From assembly GCA_946055445.1 (NCBI GenBank), contig CAMGGF010000020.1:1-12167 (forward strand): DNA of 12,167 bases, given 5' to 3'. The DNA comes from an uncultured Ruminococcus sp. (GTDB taxonomy: Bacteria; Bacillota; Clostridia; Oscillospirales; Acutalibacteraceae). Shown here in pieces: positions 6,896 through 12,117 of the stretch. The notes under the pieces were generated by a model. That model was not told where the DNA came from, did not search any database, and saw only the letters and a program-made list of their open reading frames with translations. A program made the translations under genes and the position numbers. How positions within the stretch are numbered: the stretch's first letter is position 1; each line of letters starts with the position of its first letter.

Positions 6896-8101
6896 ATGGG
6901 ACTGATTGTTCAGAAATTCGGCGGCAGTTCGGTTGCCAATGCCGAAAGAGTAATGAATGTCGCGAACATCGTCACCGATACCTACCGCGCAGGCAACGAT
7001 GTTGTCGTGGTGGTTTCGGCGCAGGGCGATACGACCGACGATTTGATTGAAAAGGCGCGCGAGATTAACCCCGCGGCGTCGAAACGCGAAATGGATATGC
7101 TTTTAACCTCAGGCGAGCAGATTTCCATTGCGTTGCTTGCAATGGCGATTGAAAAACTCGGTTGTCCGGTGGTATCTTTGCTTGGCTGGCAGGCAGGGTT
7201 TAATACCAGTTCCGCTTACGGTATGGCGCGCATCAAATCCATTAAAACAGACCGTCTGCGTGCGGAAATCGACCGTCACAACATCGTGGTGGTTGCAGGG
7301 TTCCAAGGCATTAACAAATATGATGACCTAACCACGCTCGGGCGCGGCGGCTCGGATACCAGCGCCGTAGCAATTGCGGCGGCAATGCACGCCGACCGTT
7401 GCCAGATTTTCACCGATGTGGAAGGCGTATTTACCGCCGACCCGCGCAAAGTGGAAAACGCGAAAAAATTACAGGAAATTACCTATGACGAAATGTTGGA
7501 ACTTGCTACGCTCGGCGCGCAGGTGCTCAACAACCGTTCCGTCGAAATGGCAAAGAAATACAATGTGGAAGTTGAAGTGCTTTCCAGTTTGAAAAGAGTG
7601 CCCGGCACAATTGTTAAGGAGGTCGCAAAAATGGAAAAAATGCTTGTCAGAGGTGTCACGAAGGATACCGATGTTGCCCGTATATCTGTAAAGAAAATCC
7701 CCAACAACCCCGGTGTTGCGTTTAAACTGTTCGCAAAACTGGCGCAGAAGAAAATCAATGTGGACATCATTCTGCAATCCGTCGGCAGAGATGAAACCAA
7801 AGATATTACCTTTACGGTTTCCAAGGAAAACGCCGACGAGGCGGTCAAAGCCGTGCTGGATACCTTTGATATGGAAGAGAGCAATGTCATTTGTGACAAA
7901 GAGGTTGCCAAAATCTCTGTGGTCGGTGCGGGTATGGAGTCCCACCCCGGCACGGCGTCCAAAATGTTCGAGGCACTGTATGAGCACGACATCAACATTG
8001 ATATGATTTCTACCAGCGAAATCAAAATTTCGGTGTTGATTGATTTGAAAGACGCTGACCGTGCGGTTTCCGCTGTGCACAAGGCATTTTATCCCGCATA
8101 A
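6896..8101 (+). CDS. lysC: Aspartokinase (alpha subunit, Bacillus aspartokinase II type)
   Basis: 401 residues from the ATG at 6896, preceded by GGAGG at 5-base spacing; the TTG at 6884 overlaps that site and is rejected as a start. The enzyme phosphorylates aspartate, the first step toward lysine, threonine, methionine and diaminopimelate. The kinase domain shows VQKFGGSSV at 5-13, TSGEQIS at 71-77 and TLGRGGSDTSAVAIAAAM at 147-164. Two ACT domains follow (about 262-330 and 338-401) with the NPGVAFKLF and GMESHPGTASKMF effector loops. The length and domain plan match the homo-oligomeric/alpha2beta2 class. An internal start in frame at 7631 probably gives a separate beta subunit. Lysine or threonine feedback is expected from the ACT domains, but the effector cannot be read from sequence. 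Confidence 0.96.
   Translation: MGLIVQKFGGSSVANAERVMNVANIVTDTYRAGNDVVVVVSAQGDTTDDLIEKAREINPAASKREMDMLLTSGEQISIALLAMAIEKLGCPVVSLLGWQAGFNTSSAYGMARIKSIKTDRLRAEIDRHNIVVVAGFQGINKYDDLTTLGRGGSDTSAVAIAAAMHADRCQIFTDVEGVFTADPRKVENAKKLQEITYDEMLELATLGAQVLNNRSVEMAKKYNVEVEVLSSLKRVPGTIVKEVAKMEKMLVRGVTKDTDVARISVKKIPNNPGVAFKLFAKLAQKKINVDIILQSVGRDETKDITFTVSKENADEAVKAVLDTFDMEESNVICDKEVAKISVVGAGMESHPGTASKMFEALYEHDINIDMISTSEIKISVLIDLKDADRAVSAVHKAFYPA
7631..8101 (+). CDS. Internal in-frame start: putative aspartokinase beta (ACT-only) subunit
   Basis: Inside lysC an ideal Shine-Dalgarno AAGGAGGT (7616-7623) stands 7 bases before an in-frame ATG at 7631 (codon 246). Translation from here gives 156 residues made only of the two regulatory ACT domains. 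Bacillus subtilis aspartokinase II is known to be made as alpha and beta chains from the same frame with an internal start at nearly the same codon, so this probably reproduces that arrangement. The site is stronger than the one for the full-length protein's neighbour hom. Production of the short chain is inferred, not shown. Confidence 0.7.
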   Translation: MEKMLVRGVTKDTDVARISVKKIPNNPGVAFKLFAKLAQKKINVDIILQSVGRDETKDITFTVSKENADEAVKAVLDTFDMEESNVICDKEVAKISVVGAGMESHPGTASKMFEALYEHDINIDMISTSEIKISVLIDLKDADRAVSAVHKAFYPA

Positions 8102-8133
8102 GCCCCCATTACAAACAAAACAACTACTGCACA

Positions 8134-8175
8134 TACCGAGAAACGTTCTTTGTAAAACAAGCGCGTTTCTCGGTA
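8134..8175. other. Long hairpin downstream of lysC
   Basis: TACCGAGAAACG (8134-8145) and CGTTTCTCGGTA (8164-8175) form a perfect 12-bp stem around an 18-base loop that itself can fold weakly. No T run follows on either strand, so alone it is not a classic terminator. It may stabilise the 3' end of lysC mRNA or back up the terminator at 8185-8217. Confidence 0.65.
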
Positions 8176-8225
8176 AAAAAATATCCCGTTTGTCAAACCG
8201 ATTGGCTGACAAACGGGAATTTTTG
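8175..8225. terminator. Bidirectional terminator between lysC and rplL
   Basis: CCCGTTTGTCA (8185-8195) and TGACAAACGGG (8207-8217) form a perfect 11-bp stem. The plus strand continues AATTTTTG, ending lysC; the minus strand continues ATATTTTTTTACC, ending the ribosomal-protein unit 23 bases after the rplL stop. Confidence 0.88.
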
Positions 8226-8239
8226 TATTGCACAAAAAC

Positions 8240-8617
8240 TTATTTGAGTTCGACTTTTGCGCCGACTTCTTCCAATTTTGCCTTAGCAGCCTCTGCCTCT
8301 TCTTTCGGCATAGCCTCTTTAAGGGTTTTGGGAGCGCCGTCAACAAGAGCCTTTGCTTCGCCGAGGCCAAGACCGGTGATTTCACGAACAGCCTTGATAA
8401 CCTTGATTTTTTCAGCGCCGACTTCTGCAAGAACAACATCAAATTCGGTCTTTTCTTCAGCCGCTGCTGCGCCGCCTTCTGCGGGTGCTGCTACTGCGAC
8501 TGCCGCTGCTGCGGAAACGCCGAATTCTTCTTCGACTGCGTGTACGAGTTCGGAAAGTTCAAGAACGGACATTGCTTTGATTTCTTCAAGCAATGCGGTA
8601 ACTTTTTCAGATGCCAT
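8240..8617 (-). CDS. rplL: 50S ribosomal protein L7/L12
   Basis: 125 residues from the ATG at 8617, set by the family start MASEKVTALLEEIK and by GGAGG 8 bases upstream; a TTG 15 bases earlier overlaps that site. L7/L12 forms the multicopy stalk of the large subunit that recruits and activates translation GTPases. The N-terminal dimerisation helix pair is at 1-32, the Ala/Gly-rich hinge at 36-55 and the globular C-terminal domain at 58-125 with KIKVIKAVREITGLGLGEAK (70-89), the factor-binding face. It follows rplJ by 36 bases. A terminator comes next and rpoB does not, unlike the common rplJL-rpoBC order. Confidence 0.97.
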   Translation of the reverse strand: MASEKVTALLEEIKAMSVLELSELVHAVEEEFGVSAAAAVAVAAPAEGGAAAAEEKTEFDVVLAEVGAEKIKVIKAVREITGLGLGEAKALVDGAPKTLKEAMPKEEAEAAKAKLEEVGAKVELK

Positions 8618-8653
8618 TGTATTTTCCTCCAATATTTTGATAATTTTTAAAGA

Positions 8654-9250
8654 TTATTCAGCAGGGGTTTCCTCTGCTGCGGGTGCTTCGGCTGCGGGAG
8701 CCTCAGCGGGTGCCTCTTCGGCAGGTGCTGCTTCTTCGGCAGCAGCGGGGACTTCTTCCCCACTCTTGTCAACAACAGCCTGAATTGCACGCGCAAAAGC
8801 GGCAATCGGCGCGTTGAATGCGCTAAGCACAGTCGCAAGCAAGACTTCGCGAGACGGAAGTTTTGCAAGGCTCTGCAATTTCGCAAGGTCGATAACCTCG
8901 TTATCAAGGAAACCGCCCTTCAATTTGAAGTTGTCATTGCCGTCGGCATATTTGCCGAGAATTCTTGCAGCGGCAACGTAATCATCCGCACTGGTTGCAA
9001 CGGCAGTGGTGCCTTCCAAAACGCTGTCGAGTTCTGCAAGGTCTGTGCCTTCAATCGCCAAGTGGATGATGGTGTTTTTCGTGACGGTGTATTGCACGCC
9101 GGCTTCACGAAGTTCTTTACGAAGTTTCGTATCGTCCGCAACGGAAATACCTTTGTAATCCACGATAACACCTGCGCAGGCAGCATCAAAGCGTGCTTTG
9201 AGGTCAGCAACCTGCTGTTTCTTCATTTCCAATACTTTCTCACTGGGCAA
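8654..9250 (-). CDS. rplJ: 50S ribosomal protein L10 with acidic Ala/Pro tail
   Basis: 198 residues. The start is a TTG at 9250: AGGAGGTG lies 7 bases upstream and the product begins with the typical Firmicute sequence MPSEKVLEMKKQQVADLK; the next ATG (codon 9) would remove this conserved start. L10 anchors the L7/L12 dimers on the 23S rRNA stalk base. Landmarks are VDYKGISV (30-37), the VTKNT segment at 56-60, KGGFLD (111-116) and the C-terminal helix that binds L7/L12 (about 133-162). Residues 164-198 form a low-complexity tail of Ala, Glu and Pro, longer than in E. coli L10 (165 residues). The gene has its own promoter and an L10-leader RNA upstream, the classic site where L10-L12 represses its own synthesis. 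Confidence 0.96.
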   Translation of the reverse strand: MPSEKVLEMKKQQVADLKARFDAACAGVIVDYKGISVADDTKLRKELREAGVQYTVTKNTIIHLAIEGTDLAELDSVLEGTTAVATSADDYVAAARILGKYADGNDNFKLKGGFLDNEVIDLAKLQSLAKLPSREVLLATVLSAFNAPIAAFARAIQAVVDKSGEEVPAAAEEAAPAEEAPAEAPAAEAPAAEETPAE

Positions 9251-9300
9251 ACGGATTCACCTCCTAAAAGAATTTTTCGCTTGCTTTATGAGATAAGAAA

Positions 9301-9330
9301 GCGCCTTTCCCGAAAGGTCGGAAAAGGCGT
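9301..9330 (-). terminator. Attenuator-like hairpin in the rplJL leader
   Basis: CGCCTTTTCCG and CGGGAAAGGCG (minus strand, with one G-U pair) form an 11-bp stem at 9329-9319/9312-9302, followed by GCTTTCTTATC. It lies between the L10-leader motif and rplJ, where Firmicute L10 leaders usually carry a regulated terminator. The U tract is interrupted, so read-through should be substantial. Confidence 0.65.
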
Positions 9331-9349
9331 GTAAAATCAACATTTCACA

Positions 9350-9411
9350 ACTTTTCCTCGGCAGGCGGACAAAAATGCCCTTACGCAAAACGCACCTGCT
9401 GTCTTCGGCAA
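9350..9411 (-). ncRNA. L10 leader (ribosomal protein L10-L12 binding RNA)
   Basis: On the minus strand GCCGAAGACAGCAGGTGCG (9409-9391) and CCTGCCGAGG (9365-9356) are the two conserved halves of the L10-leader structured RNA: a GCAGG/CCTGC stem with the flanking CCGAAGAC and CCGAGG strands that mimic the L10 site on 23S rRNA. It begins a few bases after the predicted transcription start near 9414 and precedes an attenuator-like hairpin and rplJ. Recognised from memory of the motif. Confidence 0.85.
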
Positions 9412-9420
9412 GCGGATATT

Positions 9421-9449
9421 ATATTAACATTTCAAAAGGGAAATGTCAA
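9421..9449 (-). promoter_or_regulatory. Near-consensus promoter for rplJ-rplL
   Basis: TTGACA (9449-9444) and TAATAT (9426-9421) on the minus strand are exactly 17 bases apart, one of the best sigma-A promoters in the window. It begins right after the rplA stop codon. The spacer holds the dyad ACATTTC/GAAATGT. Confidence 0.9.
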
Positions 9450-9459
9450 TACCTTTGTT

Positions 9460-10170
9460 TTACTCAGCCGCAACGGGTGCTGCGCCGAGTTTGTTGGCGT
9501 TCACTTTCACGCCGGGGCCCATTGTGGTCGCAACCACGCAGGATTTGATGTACTGACCTTTCATTGCGGCGGGTTTCGCCTTGACGATAGCGTCCATCAA
9601 TGTGTTGAAGTTTTCAGCCAATTTTTCGGGGCCGAAAGATACTTTGCCGATGGGGCAGTGAATGATATTGGTTTTGTCCAATCTGTATTCAATCTTACCG
9701 GCTTTTGCTTCGGTAACGGCTTTTGCAACATCGGGGGTAACCGTACCGGCTTTCGGCGAAGGCATCAAGCCACGCGGGCCGAGCACTTTACCGAGACGGC
9801 CGACCAAGCCCATCATATTGGGCGCGGCAATGCAGACATCAAAGTCCATCATACCGCCCTGCACCTGTGCAACGAGGTCTTCCGCACCGACGATTTCCGC
9901 GCCGGCTGCTGCTGCTGCGTCTGCGTCCGCACCTTTTGCGAATACGGCAACGCGTACTTTTTTACCTGTGCCGTTGGGAAGCACAACCGCACCGCGAACC
10001 TGCTGGTCAGCGTGGCGGGAGTCAACGCCCAAACGGACATGGATTTCAACGGTTTCGTCAAACTTCGCCGTTGCTGTTTTTACTGTAAGGGCAAGCGCTT
10101 CATCGGTGTCGTACAGTTTGGTTCTGTCGACAAGTTTTGCGCTTTCCACATATTTTTTACCGTGTTTCAT
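9460..10170 (-). CDS. rplA: 50S ribosomal protein L1
   Basis: 236 residues, close to the usual 230-235. L1 forms the mobile L1 stalk that helps eject E-site tRNA, and it represses its own operon by binding a mimic of its rRNA site in the mRNA. The N-terminal KHGKKYVESAKLVDRTKLY is typical, the L1 signature MMGLVGRLGKVLGPRGLMPSPKAGTV is at 119-144, and the RNA-binding TTMGPGVKVN is near 216-225. The ATG at 10170 is preceded by GGGAGG at a rather long spacing of 12 bases. It lies 59 bases after rplK; that gap has a duplicated Shine-Dalgarno-like block. The promoter for rplJL begins 11 bases past its stop. Confidence 0.97.
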   Translation of the reverse strand: MKHGKKYVESAKLVDRTKLYDTDEALALTVKTATAKFDETVEIHVRLGVDSRHADQQVRGAVVLPNGTGKKVRVAVFAKGADADAAAAAGAEIVGAEDLVAQVQGGMMDFDVCIAAPNMMGLVGRLGKVLGPRGLMPSPKAGTVTPDVAKAVTEAKAGKIEYRLDKTNIIHCPIGKVSFGPEKLAENFNTLMDAIVKAKPAAMKGQYIKSCVVATTMGPGVKVNANKLGAAPVAAE

Positions 10171-10179
10171 AACTACTAA

Positions 10180-10224
10180 TTTCCTCCCATAAAGTGGTTA
10201 AATCGGATGTTTCCTCCCACAAAG
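10180..10224 (-). repeat. Direct repeat of a Shine-Dalgarno block between rplK and rplA
   Basis: CTTTGTGGGAGGAAA (10224-10210) and CTTTATGGGAGGAAA (10194-10180) on the minus strand are 15-base repeats with one difference, offset by exactly 30 bases. The second serves rplA; the first has no start codon at normal distance. Confidence 0.75.
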
Positions 10225-10229
10225 GAGCA

Positions 10230-10655
10230 TCAGTCCTCGACCGTAACGCCCATAGAACGCGCAGTCCCGGCGATCATGCTCATTGCGGATTCCACGCTCG
10301 AAGCATTCAGATCGGGCATTTTGGTTTCCGCGATCTTGCGAATCTGTTCGCTCGTGATTTTTGCGACCTTGGTCTTGTTCGGAACGCCCGAACCACTCTC
10401 GATACCGCAAGCCTTTTTGATAAGCACTGCCGCGGGCGGAGTTTTCGTTACGAATGTGAAAGAACGGTCTGCATAAACCGTGATAACGACGGGGATAATC
10501 ATACCCATATCGTTTTTGGTGCGTTCATTGAATTCCTTTGTGAACGCCATGATGTTAACGCCGTGCTGACCGAGTGCCGGACCAACGGGCGGTGCCGGTG
10601 TTGCTTTGCCGGCGGGGATTTGCAGCTTAATAAAGCCTACAACCTTTTGAGCCAT
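10230..10655 (-). CDS. rplK: 50S ribosomal protein L11
   Basis: 141 residues, the canonical length, from the ATG at 10655 with GGAGGTG 7 bases upstream; the frame extends 28 codons further back into the leader, which is not coding. L11 forms the GTPase-associated centre with 23S rRNA helices 43/44. The N-terminal PAGKATPAPPVGPALGQHGVN (14-34) includes the prolines of the thiostrepton region (P22, P23); the C-terminal rRNA-binding domain has NKTKVAKIT and ends with GTARSMGVTVED. It is preceded by an L1-type regulatory hairpin and followed by rplA. Confidence 0.97.
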   Translation of the reverse strand: MAQKVVGFIKLQIPAGKATPAPPVGPALGQHGVNIMAFTKEFNERTKNDMGMIIPVVITVYADRSFTFVTKTPPAAVLIKKACGIESGSGVPNKTKVAKITSEQIRKIAETKMPDLNASSVESAMSMIAGTARSMGVTVED

Positions 10656-10673
10656 TTGTTTGCACCTCCAAAA

Positions 10674-10717
10674 TTCGTGGTAGTGGCGGAACAGTTGACT
10701 TCGACTGCCCCTCCCAC
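10674..10717 (-). promoter_or_regulatory. Putative L1-binding autoregulatory hairpin before rplK-rplA
   Basis: On the minus strand GTGGGAGGGG (10717-10708) and CTACCACGAA (10683-10674) bracket a hairpin: GTGG pairs with CCAC, an internal loop follows, and GGGGCAGT pairs with ACTGTTCC (two G-U pairs). This resembles the L1 site of 23S rRNA and the GTGGGAG...CCAC motif I recall upstream of rplKA in Firmicutes, where L1 represses translation. It ends about 10 bases before the rplK Shine-Dalgarno. Confidence 0.6.
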
Positions 10718-10720
10718 GGC

Positions 10721-10736
10721 GCGTGTTGCCACACGC
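10721..10736. other. Small hairpin in the nusG-rplK gap
   Basis: GCGTGT and ACACGC form a 6-bp stem with a 4-base loop, lying between the nusG terminator and the L1-type hairpin. No function is evident; it may be part of the folded rplK leader. Confidence 0.45.
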
Positions 10737-10739
10737 CAT

Positions 10740-10758
10740 AAAAAGCGGATTTTCCGCT
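10740..10758 (-). terminator. Short terminator or attenuator after nusG
   Basis: On the minus strand AGCGGA (10758-10753) pairs with TCCGCT (10749-10744) over a short A-rich loop and is followed by TTTTTA. It begins 11 bases after the nusG stop. No convincing promoter separates it from rplK, so it is probably partial, letting polymerase read through to rplKA. Confidence 0.6.
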
Positions 10759-10769
10759 GATTACCAAAC

Positions 10770-11330
10770 TCATTCTTTGACCGTTTCCACCTGGTCAAGT
10801 TCCAAATCGACGGGCGTTTCTTTGCCGAACATCGAAATGATGACGCGGACGGAATTGCGGTCGGTGTCGATATCGTCCACCACGCCGATGACGCCTTCAA
10901 ACGCGCCGTCGATAATGGAAACCATATCGCCTTTTTCGTAATTGACCTCAACCACGCGTTTTTCAACGCCCAGTTTGAGGACTTCCTCCTCCGTCAGAGG
11001 AACGGGTTTGCTTTCGGGACCCACAAAGCCGGTTACGCCGCGCGTATTGCGCACAACATACCAAGCGTCATCGGTCATTTTGACTTCGTCCGTGTCCTCA
11101 TTTTCAAAGACAGCGAACTTGACAAGCACATACCCGGGGAAAATTTTGCGCTCCACCTCTTTTTTCGAACCGTCCTCGCGGATTTCGGTGACGGTTTCGG
11201 TGGGTACGCTGACTTCAAGGATTTGGTCATGCATTTTCCGATTTTCCACAACGGTCTCGATATTTGCGGCGACCTTGTTTTCATAACCGGAATAGGTATG
11301 CACAACATACCATTTTGCATTTTCTGCCAT
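10770..11330 (-). CDS. nusG: Transcription termination/antitermination factor NusG
   Basis: 186 residues from the ATG at 11330, with GGAGG 8 bases upstream lying next to the secE stop. NusG binds the RNA polymerase clamp to modulate pausing and couples it to ribosomal protein S10 or Rho. The NGN domain spans about 5-115, with KWYVVHTYSGYENKV at 6-20, RKIFPGYVLVKF at 61-72 and the WYVVRNTRGVTGFVG segment at 90-104. The KOW domain spans about 130-183 with KGDMVSIIDGAFEGVIGVVDDID. Gene order secE-nusG-rplK is the normal one in Gram-positive bacteria. Confidence 0.97.
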   Translation of the reverse strand: MAENAKWYVVHTYSGYENKVAANIETVVENRKMHDQILEVSVPTETVTEIREDGSKKEVERKIFPGYVLVKFAVFENEDTDEVKMTDDAWYVVRNTRGVTGFVGPESKPVPLTEEEVLKLGVEKRVVEVNYEKGDMVSIIDGAFEGVIGVVDDIDTDRNSVRVIISMFGKETPVDLELDQVETVKE

Positions 11331-11343
11331 AAAACGCCCTCCG

Positions 11344-11730
11344 TTACATACCGAACAGACCGGAAATCATTTTGCCTGCTTCGGCAGCAACGGTTTCGTC
11401 TTCGCCGACTTTCTTGGCAAGATTGACAAGCGCCTGTATGCTTTCAGAAAGACCTGTATCCACAAGCCAAAGGATTGCGGCAAGAATCGTCACGATGACC
11501 AAAACAACCGCTGTGCTTTTCAGCACGGTTTTTCTGTCCGGCCAAACGATTTTTTTGCATTCGCCTTTTTCGTCCTTAAAGAACTTGGCAATCGCCTTGC
11601 CCATACGCACAAAAATGTTGGCTTTTTTATCCTTTGCGTCTTTCGACGAAGCGCTCTTTTTCGCTGCTTTTTCCGCTTTCGGGTTCGACTTTGAGTTTTC
11701 GGCAACTTCTTTTTTGATTTCGTCAGCCAT
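11344..11730 (-). CDS. secE: Preprotein translocase subunit SecE, with long tails
   Basis: 128 residues from the ATG at 11730 (GGAGG 6 bases upstream); the frame runs 20 codons further back, into the intergenic space and the rpmG end, without a ribosome binding site. SecE is the small essential clamp of the SecYEG channel. The core is FFKDEKGECKKIVWPDRKTV (50-69), the amphipathic helix with the conserved WP, and one membrane segment (about 71-92). Firmicute SecE proteins are usually about 60-75 residues; here a Lys/Ala/Ser-rich disordered N-terminal arm (1-38) and about 35 residues after the membrane segment make it longer. The gap to nusG is 13 bases. Confidence 0.93.
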   Translation of the reverse strand: MADEIKKEVAENSKSNPKAEKAAKKSASSKDAKDKKANIFVRMGKAIAKFFKDEKGECKKIVWPDRKTVLKSTAVVLVIVTILAAILWLVDTGLSESIQALVNLAKKVGEDETVAAEAGKMISGLFGM

Positions 11731-11744
11731 AATACTCCTCCGTC

Positions 11745-11894
11745 TTATTTGGTTTCTCTGTGGAGTGTGTGTTTCTTGCAGAATCTGCAATACTTGTTCA
11801 TCTCCAACCGGTCAGGCGTGTTTTTCTTGTTTTTCTTCGTGTTGTAGTTGCGTTGCTTGCATTCCGTGCAAGCGAGTGTGATTTTGACTCTCAT
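11745..11894 (-). CDS. rpmG: 50S ribosomal protein L33, zinc-binding form
   Basis: 49 residues, MRVKITLACTECKQRNY to the end HRETK, the usual size of bacterial L33 and too short to be obvious in long-ORF searches. L33 sits near the E site of the large subunit. CTEC (9-12) and CRFC (36-39) form the four-cysteine zinc ribbon of the C+ type; many bacteria hold a second, cysteine-free copy used under zinc shortage, which is not in this window. The ATG at 11894 is preceded by GGAGGTG at 6 bases. It leads the rpmG-secE-nusG unit, 14 bases before secE. Confidence 0.96.
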   Translation of the reverse strand: MRVKITLACTECKQRNYNTKKNKKNTPDRLEMNKYCRFCKKHTLHRETK

Positions 11895-11913
11895 TTCGGC
11901 ACCTCCGTTATTC

Positions 11914-11927
11914 GCGGGTTAACCCGC
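11914..11927. other. Perfect 14-bp palindrome just before the rpmG ribosome binding site
   Basis: GCGGGTTAACCCGC reads the same on both strands. In the transcript it would form GCGGG/CCCGC around a TTAA loop about 5 bases upstream of the rpmG GGAGGTG, where it could affect ribosome access or mRNA stability; as DNA it could be a protein-binding site. Confidence 0.55.
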
Positions 11928-11955
11928 AGCATAGCCTACCTCAAAAAGCAGGGCA

Positions 11956-11981
11956 CAAAAAAAGAACCCTCCAAGAGAGGT
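11956..11981 (-). other. 5'-terminal hairpin and U tract in the rpmG leader
   Basis: The predicted transcript begins near 11981 with ACCTCTCTTGGAGGG followed by TTCTTTTTTT. CCTC (11980-11977) can pair with GAGG (11971-11968), a short hairpin followed by a seven-T run, similar to a minimal terminator within the first 26 nucleotides. The stem is only four base pairs, so the effect is uncertain. Confidence 0.4.
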
Positions 11982-11987
11982 ACAGAT

Positions 11988-12016
11988 ACTATATCACACG
12001 CAGGGCAGTTCGTCAA
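11988..12016 (-). promoter_or_regulatory. Strong promoter for rpmG-secE-nusG
   Basis: TTGACG (12016-12011) and TATAGT (11993-11988) on the minus strand are 17 bases apart, and TGA directly before the -10 gives an extended -10 element. The leader to the rpmG ATG is about 87 bases. Confidence 0.88.
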
Positions 12017-12117
12017 GCATTTTTTTGTATTTTTCCGCATCATTGCAAAAAGCGTGCCCCTGCAGCGATTTTTTATTATGTTTTTTACTTATATTAAATA
12101 GTATAAATTTTAATTTA

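Noticed and set aside
7469..8233. 254-codon open frame antisense to lysC
   Set aside because: It lies wholly opposite a clear aspartokinase, has His/Phe/Asn-rich composition typical of reverse-complement frames, no ribosome binding site and no recognisable motif.
8061..8783. 240-codon plus-strand frame across lysC end, terminators, rplL and rplJ
   Set aside because: It runs through two intrinsic terminators and antisense to two conserved ribosomal genes; the Ser/Ala-rich product is the complement of Ala-rich coding sequence.
12017..12117. Possible tRNA or small RNA gene upstream of the rpmG promoter
   Set aside because: No cloverleaf arms, GTTCRANNC motif or terminator-bounded transcript could be found; the stretch is mostly A/T.
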